Below are positions 1-10,325 of a stretch of 64,000 nt of DNA, piece after piece. The position numbers were made by a program, and so were the translations under genes. Below the pieces are notes generated by a model, which saw nothing but the letters and a program-made list of their open reading frames with translations, ran no database searches and was not told the DNA's origin. Every line of letters begins with the position of its first letter. The first letter of the stretch is position 1. Source of the stretch: Kribbella aluminosa (GTDB taxonomy: Bacteria; Actinomycetota; Actinomycetes; Propionibacteriales; Kribbellaceae); contig NZ_JAGINT010000002.1 in NCBI RefSeq assembly GCF_017876295.1, positions 868,001-932,000 of the forward strand. The letters run 5' to 3'.

Positions 1-1674
<1,674 letters not shown>

Positions 1675-1678
<4 letters not shown>

Positions 1679-3111
1679 GCGCTCACCTCCTGGTGGTAGA
1701 AGCGCAGTAGCGATTGGCCGAGCATCGCGGAGCGGTACGACGAGCTCGCCCGGTGGTCGTCCATCGGCGTACCCTCACCCGCCATCACCGCGGCGGCCGT
1801 CCGGACGGTCGTTTCGTTCCACGGCAGACCGATGAGCGCTGCTTCGGTCGCGCTCGCACGCAACGGGGTCGCGGCGACGCCGCCCAATCCGATCTTCGCG
1901 TCCTGAACGGTGCCGTCGGCAACGGTCAGGGCGTACCCGATCGCGACGCTGGAGATGTCGTCGAAGCGCCGCTTGGCGATCTTGTGAAAAGCAGTAACCG
2001 GTGCCAAAGGCAACGGAACCACGATCGTCTTGATCAGCTCGTCAGGCGCCTTCACAGTCTGCCGGTAACCGGTGAAGTACTCGGCCAACCGCACCACTCG
2101 CTCCCCGCGCCCCGACGCCAGAACCAGCGTGGCATCCAGTGCCAGGAGTGCGGGTGGTGTATCTCCGATCGGTGATCCGGTCCCCAGGTTCCCGCCGATC
2201 GTCGCCCCGTTCCGGATCAACCGCGACGCGAACTGCGGAAACAGCTGGGCGAGCAACGGCACCCGCCCGTCCAACCGCCGCTCGATCTCCGTCAGCGTCA
2301 ACGCCGCCCCGAGCCGTACCTCGCCGGACCCGAAACTGAACTCCCGCAACTCCTCCAGCCGGTCGATCGCGATCGTCAACGGCGGCCGCGACCCGAAGAT
2401 GTTCACCTGTACGCCGAGGTCGGTCGAACCGGCCACCACCACCGCATCGTCCCGCTCACGCAGTACGGCGAGTGCGTGGTCCAGCGACGCCGGGCGGATG
2501 AACTCGCCCTCCGGGGAGACCATCCCGGTGGTGGCGGGCGCGGGCGGCGCCGATTCCCGCCGTACGGCGAGCGCGTCGTCGTCGGCCGGCTCGTCCAGCG
2601 CATATGCAGCATCCCGGATCGGCCGATACCCCGTACACCGGCACAAGTTCCCGCTCAACGAGTGCAGGTCGAACCCGTTCGCCCCGTGCTCATGATCACC
2701 CTCACCACACGCGCGGCCGGGGCGGTAGTACTCCGCCGCCATGCTGCAGATGAAGCCCGGGGTGCAGTAGCCGCACTGGGAGCCGCCGCGGACCGCCATC
2801 TCCTTCTGCACCGGGTGCAGGTCGGCGGCGGACCCCAGCCCCTCGGAGGTGATGACTTCCTGACCGTCCAGTGAGGCGACCGGGAGCAGGCACGCGTTGA
2901 CGGCGATCCACTCGGTGGCGGTCGTCGTACCAGGGCGGGCGACCAGCACCGAGCAGGCGCCGCACTCGCCCTCGGCGCAGCCCTCCTTGGCGCCGGTCAG
3001 GCCGCGGTTGCGGAGCCAGTCGAGGACCGTGGTGTGAACGGAGATGTCGCCCAGAGGGGTGACCTCTCCGTTCACGGTCAGGGCGGGAGTACGCAGGGCT
3101 TGGGTGGTCAT
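1675..3111 (-). CDS. xdhA: Xanthine dehydrogenase, iron-sulfur and FAD subunit
   Basis: Electron-transfer subunit of xanthine dehydrogenase carrying two [2Fe-2S] clusters and FAD. The N-terminal plant-type ferredoxin domain shows KEGCAEGECGAC, the second cluster domain shows CGYCTPG and LCRCTGYRPI, and from about residue 200 a FAD-binding domain shows VVAGSTDLGVQ and ATIGGNLGTGSP, followed by the CO-dehydrogenase flavoprotein C-terminal domain. FeS and FAD parts are fused in one chain (478 aa), unlike the split PucC/PucE of Bacillus. I place the start at 3111 because this ATG overlaps the upstream stop by 4 bp (ATGA) and has GGAG nine bases upstream. An ATG at 3126 would add five residues. 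Confidence 0.93.
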
Positions 3112-5021
3112 CTGTTGCTGCTCCATCGGGTGCGGGCGCTGTGGATCGGGTTGGCGTCGGACACGAAGTCGTCGAACCGGTAGCCGGCGATCTTCGCGAT
3201 CTCGAGCAGGGCGGCCGCGTGCTCCTGGTTCTCGCAGTTCCCGAGCCGTTCGCGGCCCTGCTCGAGGATCCGTTCGTACGACTCGGCGTCCCGCACCGAG
3301 ATCACCAGCGGGAACCCGAACCGTTCCTCGTACGCCGACGTGATCGCGGTCAGCTCGTCCCGCTCGGGATCGCCGAGGAACGTCAGCCCCTTGTCGGACT
3401 GGTCGCGCAGCGAGGCTTCGCCGCTCAACCCGTCGGCGACGAACTGCGACCCGAGCTGCGGGTACGCCTGGATCAGCTCCACCTGCTCGTCGCGGGACCC
3501 GGAGAACAAGGCCTCCTGGAACGACCGCCGCAGCGCGTGCGTGTCGGCGTACGGGCGCATCTCCCAGGCCCGCTCGACGGCCCAGCGCGGTCCCTGGAAC
3601 AGCTCGCCGAACGTGTCCACGAACTCCGCCTGCGTCATCGTGTTCACCTGGTCCAGCCGGACCGTGTCGCCGGGCTGCCCGGCGACCGCCGGGCCGAAGT
3701 TCTTGCCGACGTGGTGGAACAGGATGTTCAGGAAGATCGCGGTCAGGCTGCCGAGCGTGATGCCGCTGCCGAAGATGATCTGGGCCCAGTGCGGCACCGC
3801 CTGCGCGACCTGCGGCTGGGCGGTCACGTACATCGCCAGCCCGACGCTGGTCGCGACGATCACCACGTTCCGGTGGTCGTGGAAGTCGACCTTCGCCAGC
3901 GTCTGGAACCCGACCACCGCCACCGTCGCGAACATCGCCAGCGCCGCGCCGCCGAGCACCGGATGCGGTACGCCGGCCACGATCGCGCCGGCCTTCGGCA
4001 GCAGCCCGATCAGGATCATGATCGCCCCGGCGGTGGCGACCACCCAGCGGCTGCGGATCCGGGTCAGCCGGACCAGGCCGACGTTCTCCGCGAAGCAGGT
4101 GTACGGGAACGAGTTGAAGACGCCGCCGATCGTGGTCGCCAGTCCGTCGGCGCGCAGCGCCCGGGCGATGTCGTCGCGGCTGATCCGCTTCTCGACGATC
4201 TCACCGGTCGCGAACACGTCACCGGTGGTCTCGACCGCGGTGATCAGCATGACCACGACCATCGAGATGATCGCCGCGACCGAGAACTTCGGCCAGCCGA
4301 AGTAGAACGGCTGCGTGACGCCGACCCAGGCCGCGTCGTGGACGGCGCCGAAGTGCGCGTCGCCGAACGCCCAGGCCACCAGCGTGCCGGCGACCAGCCC
4401 GACCAGTACGGCGATGGTCGCCATGAACCCCTTGAACACGCGCTGGATCAGCACGATCAGCGCCAGCGTGCCGAGTGCGTACACCATGTTCTTGCCGCTG
4501 GTCGGTGCCGCCGTCGGTCCCGCCCCGCCGACGGCGTCCCCGGCCGCGACCGGCAGCAGCGCCAGACCGATGATCGTGATCACCGAGCCGGTCACCACTG
4601 GCGGGAAGAACCGGATCAGCTTGCTGAAGTACGGCGCGATGAAGAACGTGGCCAGCCCGGCGACCAGGACGGCGCCGTAGATCACCAGCAGACCGTTGGT
4701 GCCGCCACCGGCCGCGAGCCCGATCGCGATCATCGGCGAGACCGCCGTGAACGTGACGCCCTGCAGCAGCGGCAGCCGGACGCCGACCTTCCAGAACCCG
4801 ACGGACTGGATGATCGAGGCGATCCCGCAGGTGAAGAGGTCCGCGTTGATCAGGTGGATCAGCTGTTGCGTGTTCAGCCCGATCGCGCTGGCGAGCAGGA
4901 TCGGTACGATCACCGCCCCGGCGTAGAACGCCAGCACGTGCTGCGTGCCGTACACCGCGAGCTTGCCAGGGGGTAGCACCTGGTCGACTGGGTGGCGGCT
5001 GGGCCGCAGGTTTGCCTTCAT
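3108..5021 (-). CDS. NCS2 nucleobase (xanthine/urate) permease fused to a C-terminal OHCU-decarboxylase-like (URAD) domain
   Basis: Residues 1 to about 455 are a nucleobase:cation symporter-2 permease with many hydrophobic helices and the family N-terminus YGTQHVLAFYAGAVIVPI, expected to import xanthine or urate. From about residue 460 (MTQAEFVDTFGELFQ) to 637 the chain is a URAD domain, the family that decarboxylates the urate breakdown product OHCU to S-allantoin. The position of the catalytic His of the HPDL motif is Tyr here (AYPQLG), and the following conserved Glu appears as Asp (SLRDQSDKG), so the domain may be catalytically altered. The start at 5021 is preceded by GAGGAG; an upstream frame extension to 5072 is unlikely. 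It is the first gene of the operon ending in xdhAB. Confidence 0.85.
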   Translation of the reverse strand: MKANLRPSRHPVDQVLPPGKLAVYGTQHVLAFYAGAVIVPILLASAIGLNTQQLIHLINADLFTCGIASIIQSVGFWKVGVRLPLLQGVTFTAVSPMIAIGLAAGGGTNGLLVIYGAVLVAGLATFFIAPYFSKLIRFFPPVVTGSVITIIGLALLPVAAGDAVGGAGPTAAPTSGKNMVYALGTLALIVLIQRVFKGFMATIAVLVGLVAGTLVAWAFGDAHFGAVHDAAWVGVTQPFYFGWPKFSVAAIISMVVVMLITAVETTGDVFATGEIVEKRISRDDIARALRADGLATTIGGVFNSFPYTCFAENVGLVRLTRIRSRWVVATAGAIMILIGLLPKAGAIVAGVPHPVLGGAALAMFATVAVVGFQTLAKVDFHDHRNVVIVATSVGLAMYVTAQPQVAQAVPHWAQIIFGSGITLGSLTAIFLNILFHHVGKNFGPAVAGQPGDTVRLDQVNTMTQAEFVDTFGELFQGPRWAVERAWEMRPYADTHALRRSFQEALFSGSRDEQVELIQAYPQLGSQFVADGLSGEASLRDQSDKGLTFLGDPERDELTAITSAYEERFGFPLVISVRDAESYERILEQGRERLGNCENQEHAAALLEIAKIAGYRFDDFVSDANPIHSARTRWSSNR

Positions 5022-5147
5022 CGGGGACACGCTCCTCGGGCTGCGTGGGGCGGCAGGGGATTTGACCTGCACCCGAGCATCTGCTCAGCAGCCGGTGGAT
5101 TGCACCCGGTGAACCTCTGAAGATGAACGCCCGGAGAACGCTCTGTT

Positions 5148-5163
5148 TTGTGTGATCACACAA
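5148..5163. promoter_or_regulatory. Perfect 16-bp palindrome, candidate operator of the permease-xdhAB operon
   Basis: TTGTGTGATCACACAA is a perfect palindrome lying directly after the pucR stop codon and about 125 bp upstream of the permease start. The shape (TGTG..CACA) fits a dimeric regulator of GntR or CRP type. It need not be the PucR site itself. The regulator is unknown. Confidence 0.5.
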
Positions 5164-6699
5164 CTACAGCGATTTGAGGGCGAGGAACACGTCCACCCGG
5201 TCCTCGAGGGTCGACAGATCGCGTCCGGTCAGTTGCTCAACGCGTTCGATCCGGTAGCGAACGGTGTTGACGTGCAGGTGCAGCGACTCCGCCGTACGCG
5301 TCCACGAACACGAGCAGGCGAGGAAGGCCTGCAGCGTCATGAGCAGGTCCGCATGGGTACGTCGGTCGTGGTCGAGGACCGCCCCGAGGACGCGGTTCGT
5401 GTACGTACGCCGTACGTCGTCGGGCAGCGTGGCGAGCAGGAGGATGTGTGAGGCGACCTCGTCCGACGTGACGACCGAGACCGGTGCGCGGGCCGCGCCG
5501 GCCGCACGCTGGGCGAACCGGGCCTCCTCGAGCGCGCCGGCGAGCGCGTCGATCGACGTCTCGCCGCTGATCCCGACCGCGAGATGTGCCCGATTCAGCC
5601 CTGGAGCGAGCCGCCCGAAGGCGCGCCGGAGGTGCTCCGGGAGCTCCGGCGTGAAGGGCAGGAAGGCGACCAGCAGCCCGTCCCGGCCGGGCGCGACGAC
5701 GGCCGGACCGACCGTCAGCGCGACATCCTCCAGCAACGTCAGCGCGACCTCGGCAGGACCGTCGTCGCGGAGGCCGGCGACCGCGACGACCAGCGGGCGC
5801 TCCGAGTGCGCACCCGCCTGGCGCAGGCGCGCGGCGACCTCGGCCTGGGCGGCACCGGACTCGACGAGGGCGAGGGCGTCGGCGACCAGCGGCCGGAGCG
5901 CGCGCCGTCCCTCGTCGCGGCGGGCGCGGTCCAGCGCGGCGATCGCGCAGAGTTCGTGCACCGCCTCGACGTGATCGCGGGTCCAGGTGGTGTAGTCGCC
6001 GTCGATCACCAGGAACCAGGCGGTCAACCGGTTGCCGAACCCCGATCCGATCGGGAACAGGCTGTACGGCGTCACCTCGGGCGCGGCCGCCACCGCGGGC
6101 ATCCGGTCGGTGGCCAGGAATCGCCGGGTCACCGCGTCGACCGTCTCGGCGTCGAGCTCGCTCGGCCCGGGCACGACGTGCCGCCCGGTCGCGGTCAGCA
6201 CCCGGCAGTCGTGCCCGATCTCGGCGGAGATCCGCGCCGCGAGCTCGTCGAGGCTGCGCCCGGCGGCGATCGACGACAGCAGTTGCCGCTGGCGGACCAG
6301 GCTCGCCGACAACCGTGCCCCGGTCTCGGCCGATCCCGCCGCCGCGGCGTACTCGGTGATGTCCGCGAACGCGATCTCGACCGGTACCTCGATCAGCGTC
6401 ACCTCGTGCCGCCGGCACGCCTCGATCAGATCGGCTGGCACGTCCCCCAACTGCGCCTTCCCGGCCAGGATCGTGGTGGCGCCGCGGCCCGCCATCGAGG
6501 CGACGAACACCTCGCTGTCCATCGGCCGCCGCCGCCAGACCAACCCGGTGAGGACCACTTCCCCACCGTTCAGGTACCGCCCGGGATCCAGCAGATCGGT
6601 CGTCACCAGCCGCCCGATCGGCCGATCCAGTACGCCGCCCGCGGAGTACAGCAGCCGCAACCCGAGCTCGGGCGCGTCCAGCAGTTCGGTGAGCAGCAC
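5164..6699 (-). CDS. pucR: PucR-family purine catabolism transcriptional regulator
   Basis: Regulator of 511 aa with an N-terminal PucR domain (about 1-130, starting MLLTELLDAPELGL), a central GGDEF-like/CdaR-type region and a C-terminal PucR helix-turn-helix. The HTH contains TAESLHLHVNTVRYRIERVE at about residues 463-482 and ends at the chain terminus, the usual layout. In Bacillus the homologue controls genes for urate and allantoin use according to the allantoin-derived signal. Position between the xanthine dehydrogenase/permease operon and the divergent allantoin/glyoxylate operon makes it the natural regulator of one or both. The start has AGGAGG seven bases upstream. Confidence 0.85.
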   Translation of the reverse strand: MLLTELLDAPELGLRLLYSAGGVLDRPIGRLVTTDLLDPGRYLNGGEVVLTGLVWRRRPMDSEVFVASMAGRGATTILAGKAQLGDVPADLIEACRRHEVTLIEVPVEIAFADITEYAAAAGSAETGARLSASLVRQRQLLSSIAAGRSLDELAARISAEIGHDCRVLTATGRHVVPGPSELDAETVDAVTRRFLATDRMPAVAAAPEVTPYSLFPIGSGFGNRLTAWFLVIDGDYTTWTRDHVEAVHELCAIAALDRARRDEGRRALRPLVADALALVESGAAQAEVAARLRQAGAHSERPLVVAVAGLRDDGPAEVALTLLEDVALTVGPAVVAPGRDGLLVAFLPFTPELPEHLRRAFGRLAPGLNRAHLAVGISGETSIDALAGALEEARFAQRAAGAARAPVSVVTSDEVASHILLLATLPDDVRRTYTNRVLGAVLDHDRRTHADLLMTLQAFLACSCSWTRTAESLHLHVNTVRYRIERVEQLTGRDLSTLEDRVDVFLALKSL

Positions 6700-6762
6700 G
6701 GCAAACCTCCTTTAGAGGAACGTACAACGCGCGCGTACGCGGGGGACAGCCCTCGCAGACGC

Positions 6763-6791
6763 TTGACGCCCAGGGTTCCTCGACTTATGGT
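6763..6791 (+). promoter_or_regulatory. Sigma-70-type promoter of the hyi-glxR-gcl-glxK-allB-allE operon
   Basis: TTGACG at 6763-6768 and TATGGT at 6786-6791 are separated by exactly 17 bp, a near-consensus housekeeping promoter. Transcription would start near 6798, about 43 bp before hyi, just ahead of or inside the palindromic elements that follow. Confidence 0.7.
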
Positions 6792-6793
6792 CA

Positions 6794-6829
6794 TTTCGCA
6801 GAACAGAAATCAAGTTCCACAATGCGGAA
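6794..6829. promoter_or_regulatory. IclR/AllR-type operator region
   Basis: TTCCACAATGCGGAA (6815-6829) is an interrupted palindrome TTCC-N7-GGAA with further matching inner bases. Beside it, 6794-6809 reads TTTC-N8-GAAA. IclR-family repressors of glyoxylate and allantoin genes bind sites of this form. Lying at and just after the predicted start of transcription, binding here would block elongation. No iclR gene is in the window, so the repressor is encoded elsewhere. Confidence 0.5.
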
Positions 6830-6840
6830 AGTTGGACGGG

Positions 6841-7653
6841 ATGAGTCACCAGTTGCGGTACACGGTGAACTGTTCGTTGCTGTTCACCGAGCGGCCCCTT
6901 CTCGAGCGGCCCGCGGCCGCCCGGCGGGCCGGGTTCAGCGCGGTGGAGTTCTGGTGGCCGTTCGTCGAGGCCGTCCCGCCGGACCGCCAGGTCGACGCGT
7001 TCGTCACCGCGGTCACCGACGCCGGCGTCCAGCTGACCGGCCTGAACTTCTTCGCCGGCGACATGCCGGGCGGCGACCGCGGACTGGTGTCCTGGCCGAA
7101 GCGGTCCGGCGAGTTCCGCGACAACATCGACGTCGCGGTCGGCATCGGCGAGCGCCTCGGTACCCAGGGCTTCAACGCGCTGTACGGCAACCGGGTGGAC
7201 GGCGCGACCGAGCAGGAGCAGGACGACGTCGCGGTCGAGAACCTCCGACTGGCCGCACAGGCCGCCGCGCGGATCGGCGCCACCGTCCTGGTCGAGCCGG
7301 TCAGCGGCGCACCGCGGTACCCGCTGAAGCTCGCCGCCGACGCCCTCGGCGTGATCGACCGCGTGCAGGCCGGGTACGACGTACCGAACCTCGGGCTGCT
7401 CGCGGACCTGTACCACCTCGCGGTCAACGGCGACGACGTCGACCGGGTGATCGCCGAGCACACCGACCGGGTCGCGCACGTGCAGATCGCCGACAACCCG
7501 GGCCGCAACGAGCCCGGTACCGGCACGCTCCCGCTCGACCACCAGCTCAGCGCCCTGGAAGCCGGAGGTTACGCCGGCTGGGTCGGGCTCGAGTACAAGC
7601 CGTCCACCACCTCGGAAACAAGCTTCGGCTGGCTGCCGTTCGAGCGCCGCTGA
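6841..7653 (+). CDS. hyi: Hydroxypyruvate isomerase
   Basis: TIM-barrel isomerase of 270 aa that interconverts hydroxypyruvate and tartronate semialdehyde. The N-terminus RYTVNCSLLFTERPLLERP and the stretch LTGLNFFAGDMPGGDRG are typical of Hyi, followed by metal-ligand regions VLVEPVSG, LADLYHLAVNG and VAHVQIADNPGRNEPGTG. First gene of a six-gene operon; glxR follows after 18 bp. The ATG at 6841 is preceded only by a weak purine stretch (GGACGGG), so translation initiation may be modest. Confidence 0.9.
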   Translation: MSHQLRYTVNCSLLFTERPLLERPAAARRAGFSAVEFWWPFVEAVPPDRQVDAFVTAVTDAGVQLTGLNFFAGDMPGGDRGLVSWPKRSGEFRDNIDVAVGIGERLGTQGFNALYGNRVDGATEQEQDDVAVENLRLAAQAAARIGATVLVEPVSGAPRYPLKLAADALGVIDRVQAGYDVPNLGLLADLYHLAVNGDDVDRVIAEHTDRVAHVQIADNPGRNEPGTGTLPLDHQLSALEAGGYAGWVGLEYKPSTTSETSFGWLPFERR

Positions 7654-7671
7654 CATCCCCTAGGAGACGAA

Positions 7672-8556
7672 ATGACGAACATCGCCTTCATCGGCCTCGG
7701 CATCATGGGTAACCCGATGGCCGTCCACCTCGCCAACGCCGGGCACACCGTGGCCGGCGTGGACCACAGCCCGGAGCGCGCCGCCGCGCTGATCGAGGCC
7801 GGCGGCCGGGCCGCCGGCTCGATCGCCGACGCGGTCAAGGGCGCCGACGTGATCTGCGTGATGGTGCCGGACTCGCCGGACGTCCAGGACGTCCTCGAAG
7901 GCGAGAACGGCGTCTTCCAGAACGCAGACACCGGCGCGCTCATCATCGACTTCTCCAGCATCCGCCCGGACGTCACCCAGCAGCTCGCCGAGCAGGCCCG
8001 CGCGCTCGGCTTCCGGCTGCTCGACGCCCCGGTCTCCGGCGGCGAGGCCGGCGCGAAGAACGCCGCGCTCTCGATCATGGTCGGCGGCGAGGCGGACGAC
8101 TTCGCGCAGGCCAAGCCGGTGTTCGACGCGGTCGGCAAGACCGTCGTGCACGTCGGCCCGAGCGGCTCCGGCCAGACCGTGAAGGCGGCCAACCAGCTGA
8201 TCGTCGCCGCGAACATCCAGGCGGTCGCCGAGGCGGTCGTCTTCCTGGAGGCGTACGGCGTCGACACGAAGGCTGCCCTCGAGGTCCTGGGCGGCGGCCT
8301 GGCCGGCTCGACCGTCCTCAACCAGAAGAAGGAGAACATGCTGTCGCGCTCCTTCGAGCCCGGGTTCCGGATCGACCTGCACCACAAGGACATGGGCATC
8401 GTCACCGCGGCCGCCCGCGAGGCCGGCGTCGTCGTACCGCTGGGTGCCCTGGTGGCGCAGCTGGTCGCGTCCGCCCGCGCGAACGGCGACGGCAAACTCG
8501 ACCACTCCGCGCTGCTCCGTGGTGTGGAGCGGCTGTCCGGGAAGGACGTCAACTGA
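7672..8556 (+). CDS. glxR: 2-hydroxy-3-oxopropionate (tartronate semialdehyde) reductase
   Basis: NAD(P)H-dependent beta-hydroxyacid dehydrogenase of 294 aa reducing tartronate semialdehyde to D-glycerate. It shows the Rossmann motif GLGIMGNPMAVHLANAG at the N-terminus, the substrate loop DAPVSGGEAGA and the catalytic-Lys region VKAANQLIVAANIQAVAEA. Family length is 290-300, so the gene is complete. RBS AGGAGA lies nine bases before the ATG. The stop TGA shares its last A with the gcl start (TGATG), so the two are coupled. Confidence 0.94.
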   Translation: MTNIAFIGLGIMGNPMAVHLANAGHTVAGVDHSPERAAALIEAGGRAAGSIADAVKGADVICVMVPDSPDVQDVLEGENGVFQNADTGALIIDFSSIRPDVTQQLAEQARALGFRLLDAPVSGGEAGAKNAALSIMVGGEADDFAQAKPVFDAVGKTVVHVGPSGSGQTVKAANQLIVAANIQAVAEAVVFLEAYGVDTKAALEVLGGGLAGSTVLNQKKENMLSRSFEPGFRIDLHHKDMGIVTAAAREAGVVVPLGALVAQLVASARANGDGKLDHSALLRGVERLSGKDVN

Positions 8557-10325
8557 TGGCTCGCATGCGGGCGGTGGATGCCGCCGTACTGATCCTGGAG
8601 AAGGAAGGCTCGACACAGGCCTTCGGGCTGCCGGGGGCCGCGATCAACCCGTTCTACAGCGCGATCCGCGCGCACGGCGGCATCAAGCACGTGCTCGCCC
8701 GGCACGTCGAGGCCGCGTCGCACATGGCCGAGGGGTACACCCGGGCTCGTGCGGGCAACATCGGCATCTGCATCGGTACGTCGGGGCCTGCCGGTACAGA
8801 CATGATCACCGGCCTGTACTCCGCGTCCGCGGACTCGATCCCGATCCTGTGCATCACCGGGCAGGCGCCGGTCGCGAAGCTGCACAAGGAGGACTTCCAG
8901 GCCGTCGACATCTCCGCGATCGCCAAGCCGGTCGCGAAGTGGGCGGTCACGGTGATGGAGGCCGCGCAGGTCCCGGGCACCTTCCAGAAGGCGTTCCAGG
9001 TGATGCGCGAAGGCCGTCCGGGCCCGGTGCTGATCGACCTGCCGATCGACGTCCAGCTGACCGAGATCGAGTTCGACATCGACACGTACGAGCCGCTTCC
9101 GGTCTCGCGTCCCGCGGCCACCCGGGCGCAGGCGGAGAAGGTGCTCGACCTGCTGAGCGCCGCCGAGCACCCGCTGATCGTCGCGGGCGGCGGCATCATC
9201 AACGCGGACGCGGCGGAGCTGCTGGTCTCCTTCGCCGAGCTCACCGGCGTTCCCGTCGTACCGACGTTGATGGGCTGGGGTGCGATCGCGGACGACCATC
9301 CGCTGAGCGCGGGCATGGTCGGGCTGCAGACCTCGCACCGGTACGGGAACGCGACGCTGCTGGCGTCCGACCTGGTCCTCGGGATCGGCAACCGGTGGGC
9401 GAACCGGCACACCGGCGGGCTGGATGTGTATCGCGGGGAGCGGAAGTTCATCCACGTGGACATCGAGCCGACCCAGATCGGGCGGGTGTTCGCGCCGGAC
9501 TACGGCGTGGTGTCGGACGCGCGCGCCGCGCTGGAGGTCTTCGTCGAGGTCGCCCGCGAGCGCGCCGGATCGTTGCCGGACCGTACGGCGTGGGCCGCGG
9601 AGTGCCGGGAGCGGAAGACCACGCTGCAGCGGAAGACGCACTTCGACGCGGTGCCGATCAAGCCGCAGCGGGTGTACGAGGAGATGAACCGCGCGTTCGG
9701 GCCGGACGTCCGGTACGTGTCGACCATCGGGCTGTCGCAGATCCAGGCGGCGCAGATGCTGCACGTGTACCGGCCGCGGCACTGGATCAACGCCGGGCAG
9801 GCCGGGCCGCTCGGCTGGACCGTGCCGGCCACGCTGGGAGTTGCTGTCGCGGATCCGGAGAGCACGGTCGTGGCGCTGTCGGGTGACTACGACTTCCAGT
9901 TCCTGATCGAGGAGCTGGCGGTCGGCGCGCAGTTCAACATCCCGTACATCCACGTCGTGGTGAACAACTCGTACCTCGGCCTGATCCGCCAGGCGCAGCG
10001 GAACTTCGACATGGACTACTGCGTGCAGCTGTCCTTCGAGAACATCAACAGCCCGGAGGTCGCGGGGTACGGCGTCGACCACGTCAAGGTCGTCGAAGGC
10101 CTCGGCTGCAAGGCGTTGCGGGTGTCCGAGCCGGACGGGATCCTGCCGGCCCTCGAGCAGGCGAAGAAGCTGATGGTCGAGCACCGGGTCCCGGTCGTCG
10201 TCGAGGTCATCCTCGAGCGGGTCACGAACGTGTCGATGGGCGTCGAGATCGACAACGTCATCGAGTTCGAGGACCTGGCGATCGCACCGGAGGACGCGCC
10301 CACAGCACTCGCATTGCTGGACTGA
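8556..10325 (+). CDS. gcl: Glyoxylate carboligase (tartronate-semialdehyde synthase)
   Basis: ThDP-dependent enzyme of 589 aa that condenses two glyoxylates to tartronate semialdehyde and CO2. The N-terminal PYR domain starts MARMRAVDAAVLILEKEGS with FGLPGAAINPFYSAI. In this family the usual catalytic Glu near the ThDP is replaced by Val, consistent with KHVLARHVEAASHMAEGY. The C-terminal PP domain has the cofactor motif starting GDYDFQFLIEEL. It sits between glxR and glxK with single-base overlaps at both ends. Length matches E. coli Gcl (593). Confidence 0.95.
   Translation: MARMRAVDAAVLILEKEGSTQAFGLPGAAINPFYSAIRAHGGIKHVLARHVEAASHMAEGYTRARAGNIGICIGTSGPAGTDMITGLYSASADSIPILCITGQAPVAKLHKEDFQAVDISAIAKPVAKWAVTVMEAAQVPGTFQKAFQVMREGRPGPVLIDLPIDVQLTEIEFDIDTYEPLPVSRPAATRAQAEKVLDLLSAAEHPLIVAGGGIINADAAELLVSFAELTGVPVVPTLMGWGAIADDHPLSAGMVGLQTSHRYGNATLLASDLVLGIGNRWANRHTGGLDVYRGERKFIHVDIEPTQIGRVFAPDYGVVSDARAALEVFVEVARERAGSLPDRTAWAAECRERKTTLQRKTHFDAVPIKPQRVYEEMNRAFGPDVRYVSTIGLSQIQAAQMLHVYRPRHWINAGQAGPLGWTVPATLGVAVADPESTVVALSGDYDFQFLIEELAVGAQFNIPYIHVVVNNSYLGLIRQAQRNFDMDYCVQLSFENINSPEVAGYGVDHVKVVEGLGCKALRVSEPDGILPALEQAKKLMVEHRVPVVVEVILERVTNVSMGVEIDNVIEFEDLAIAPEDAPTALALLD

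Noticed and set aside
3141..4976. 611-aa plus-strand ORF over the permease-URAD gene
   Set aside because: Composition is Arg/Asp/Gln/Pro-rich, typical of a high-GC shadow frame.
7569..10184. 871-aa minus-strand ORF over glxR and gcl
   Set aside because: Antisense frame; real genes on the plus strand have full enzyme motifs and RBS.
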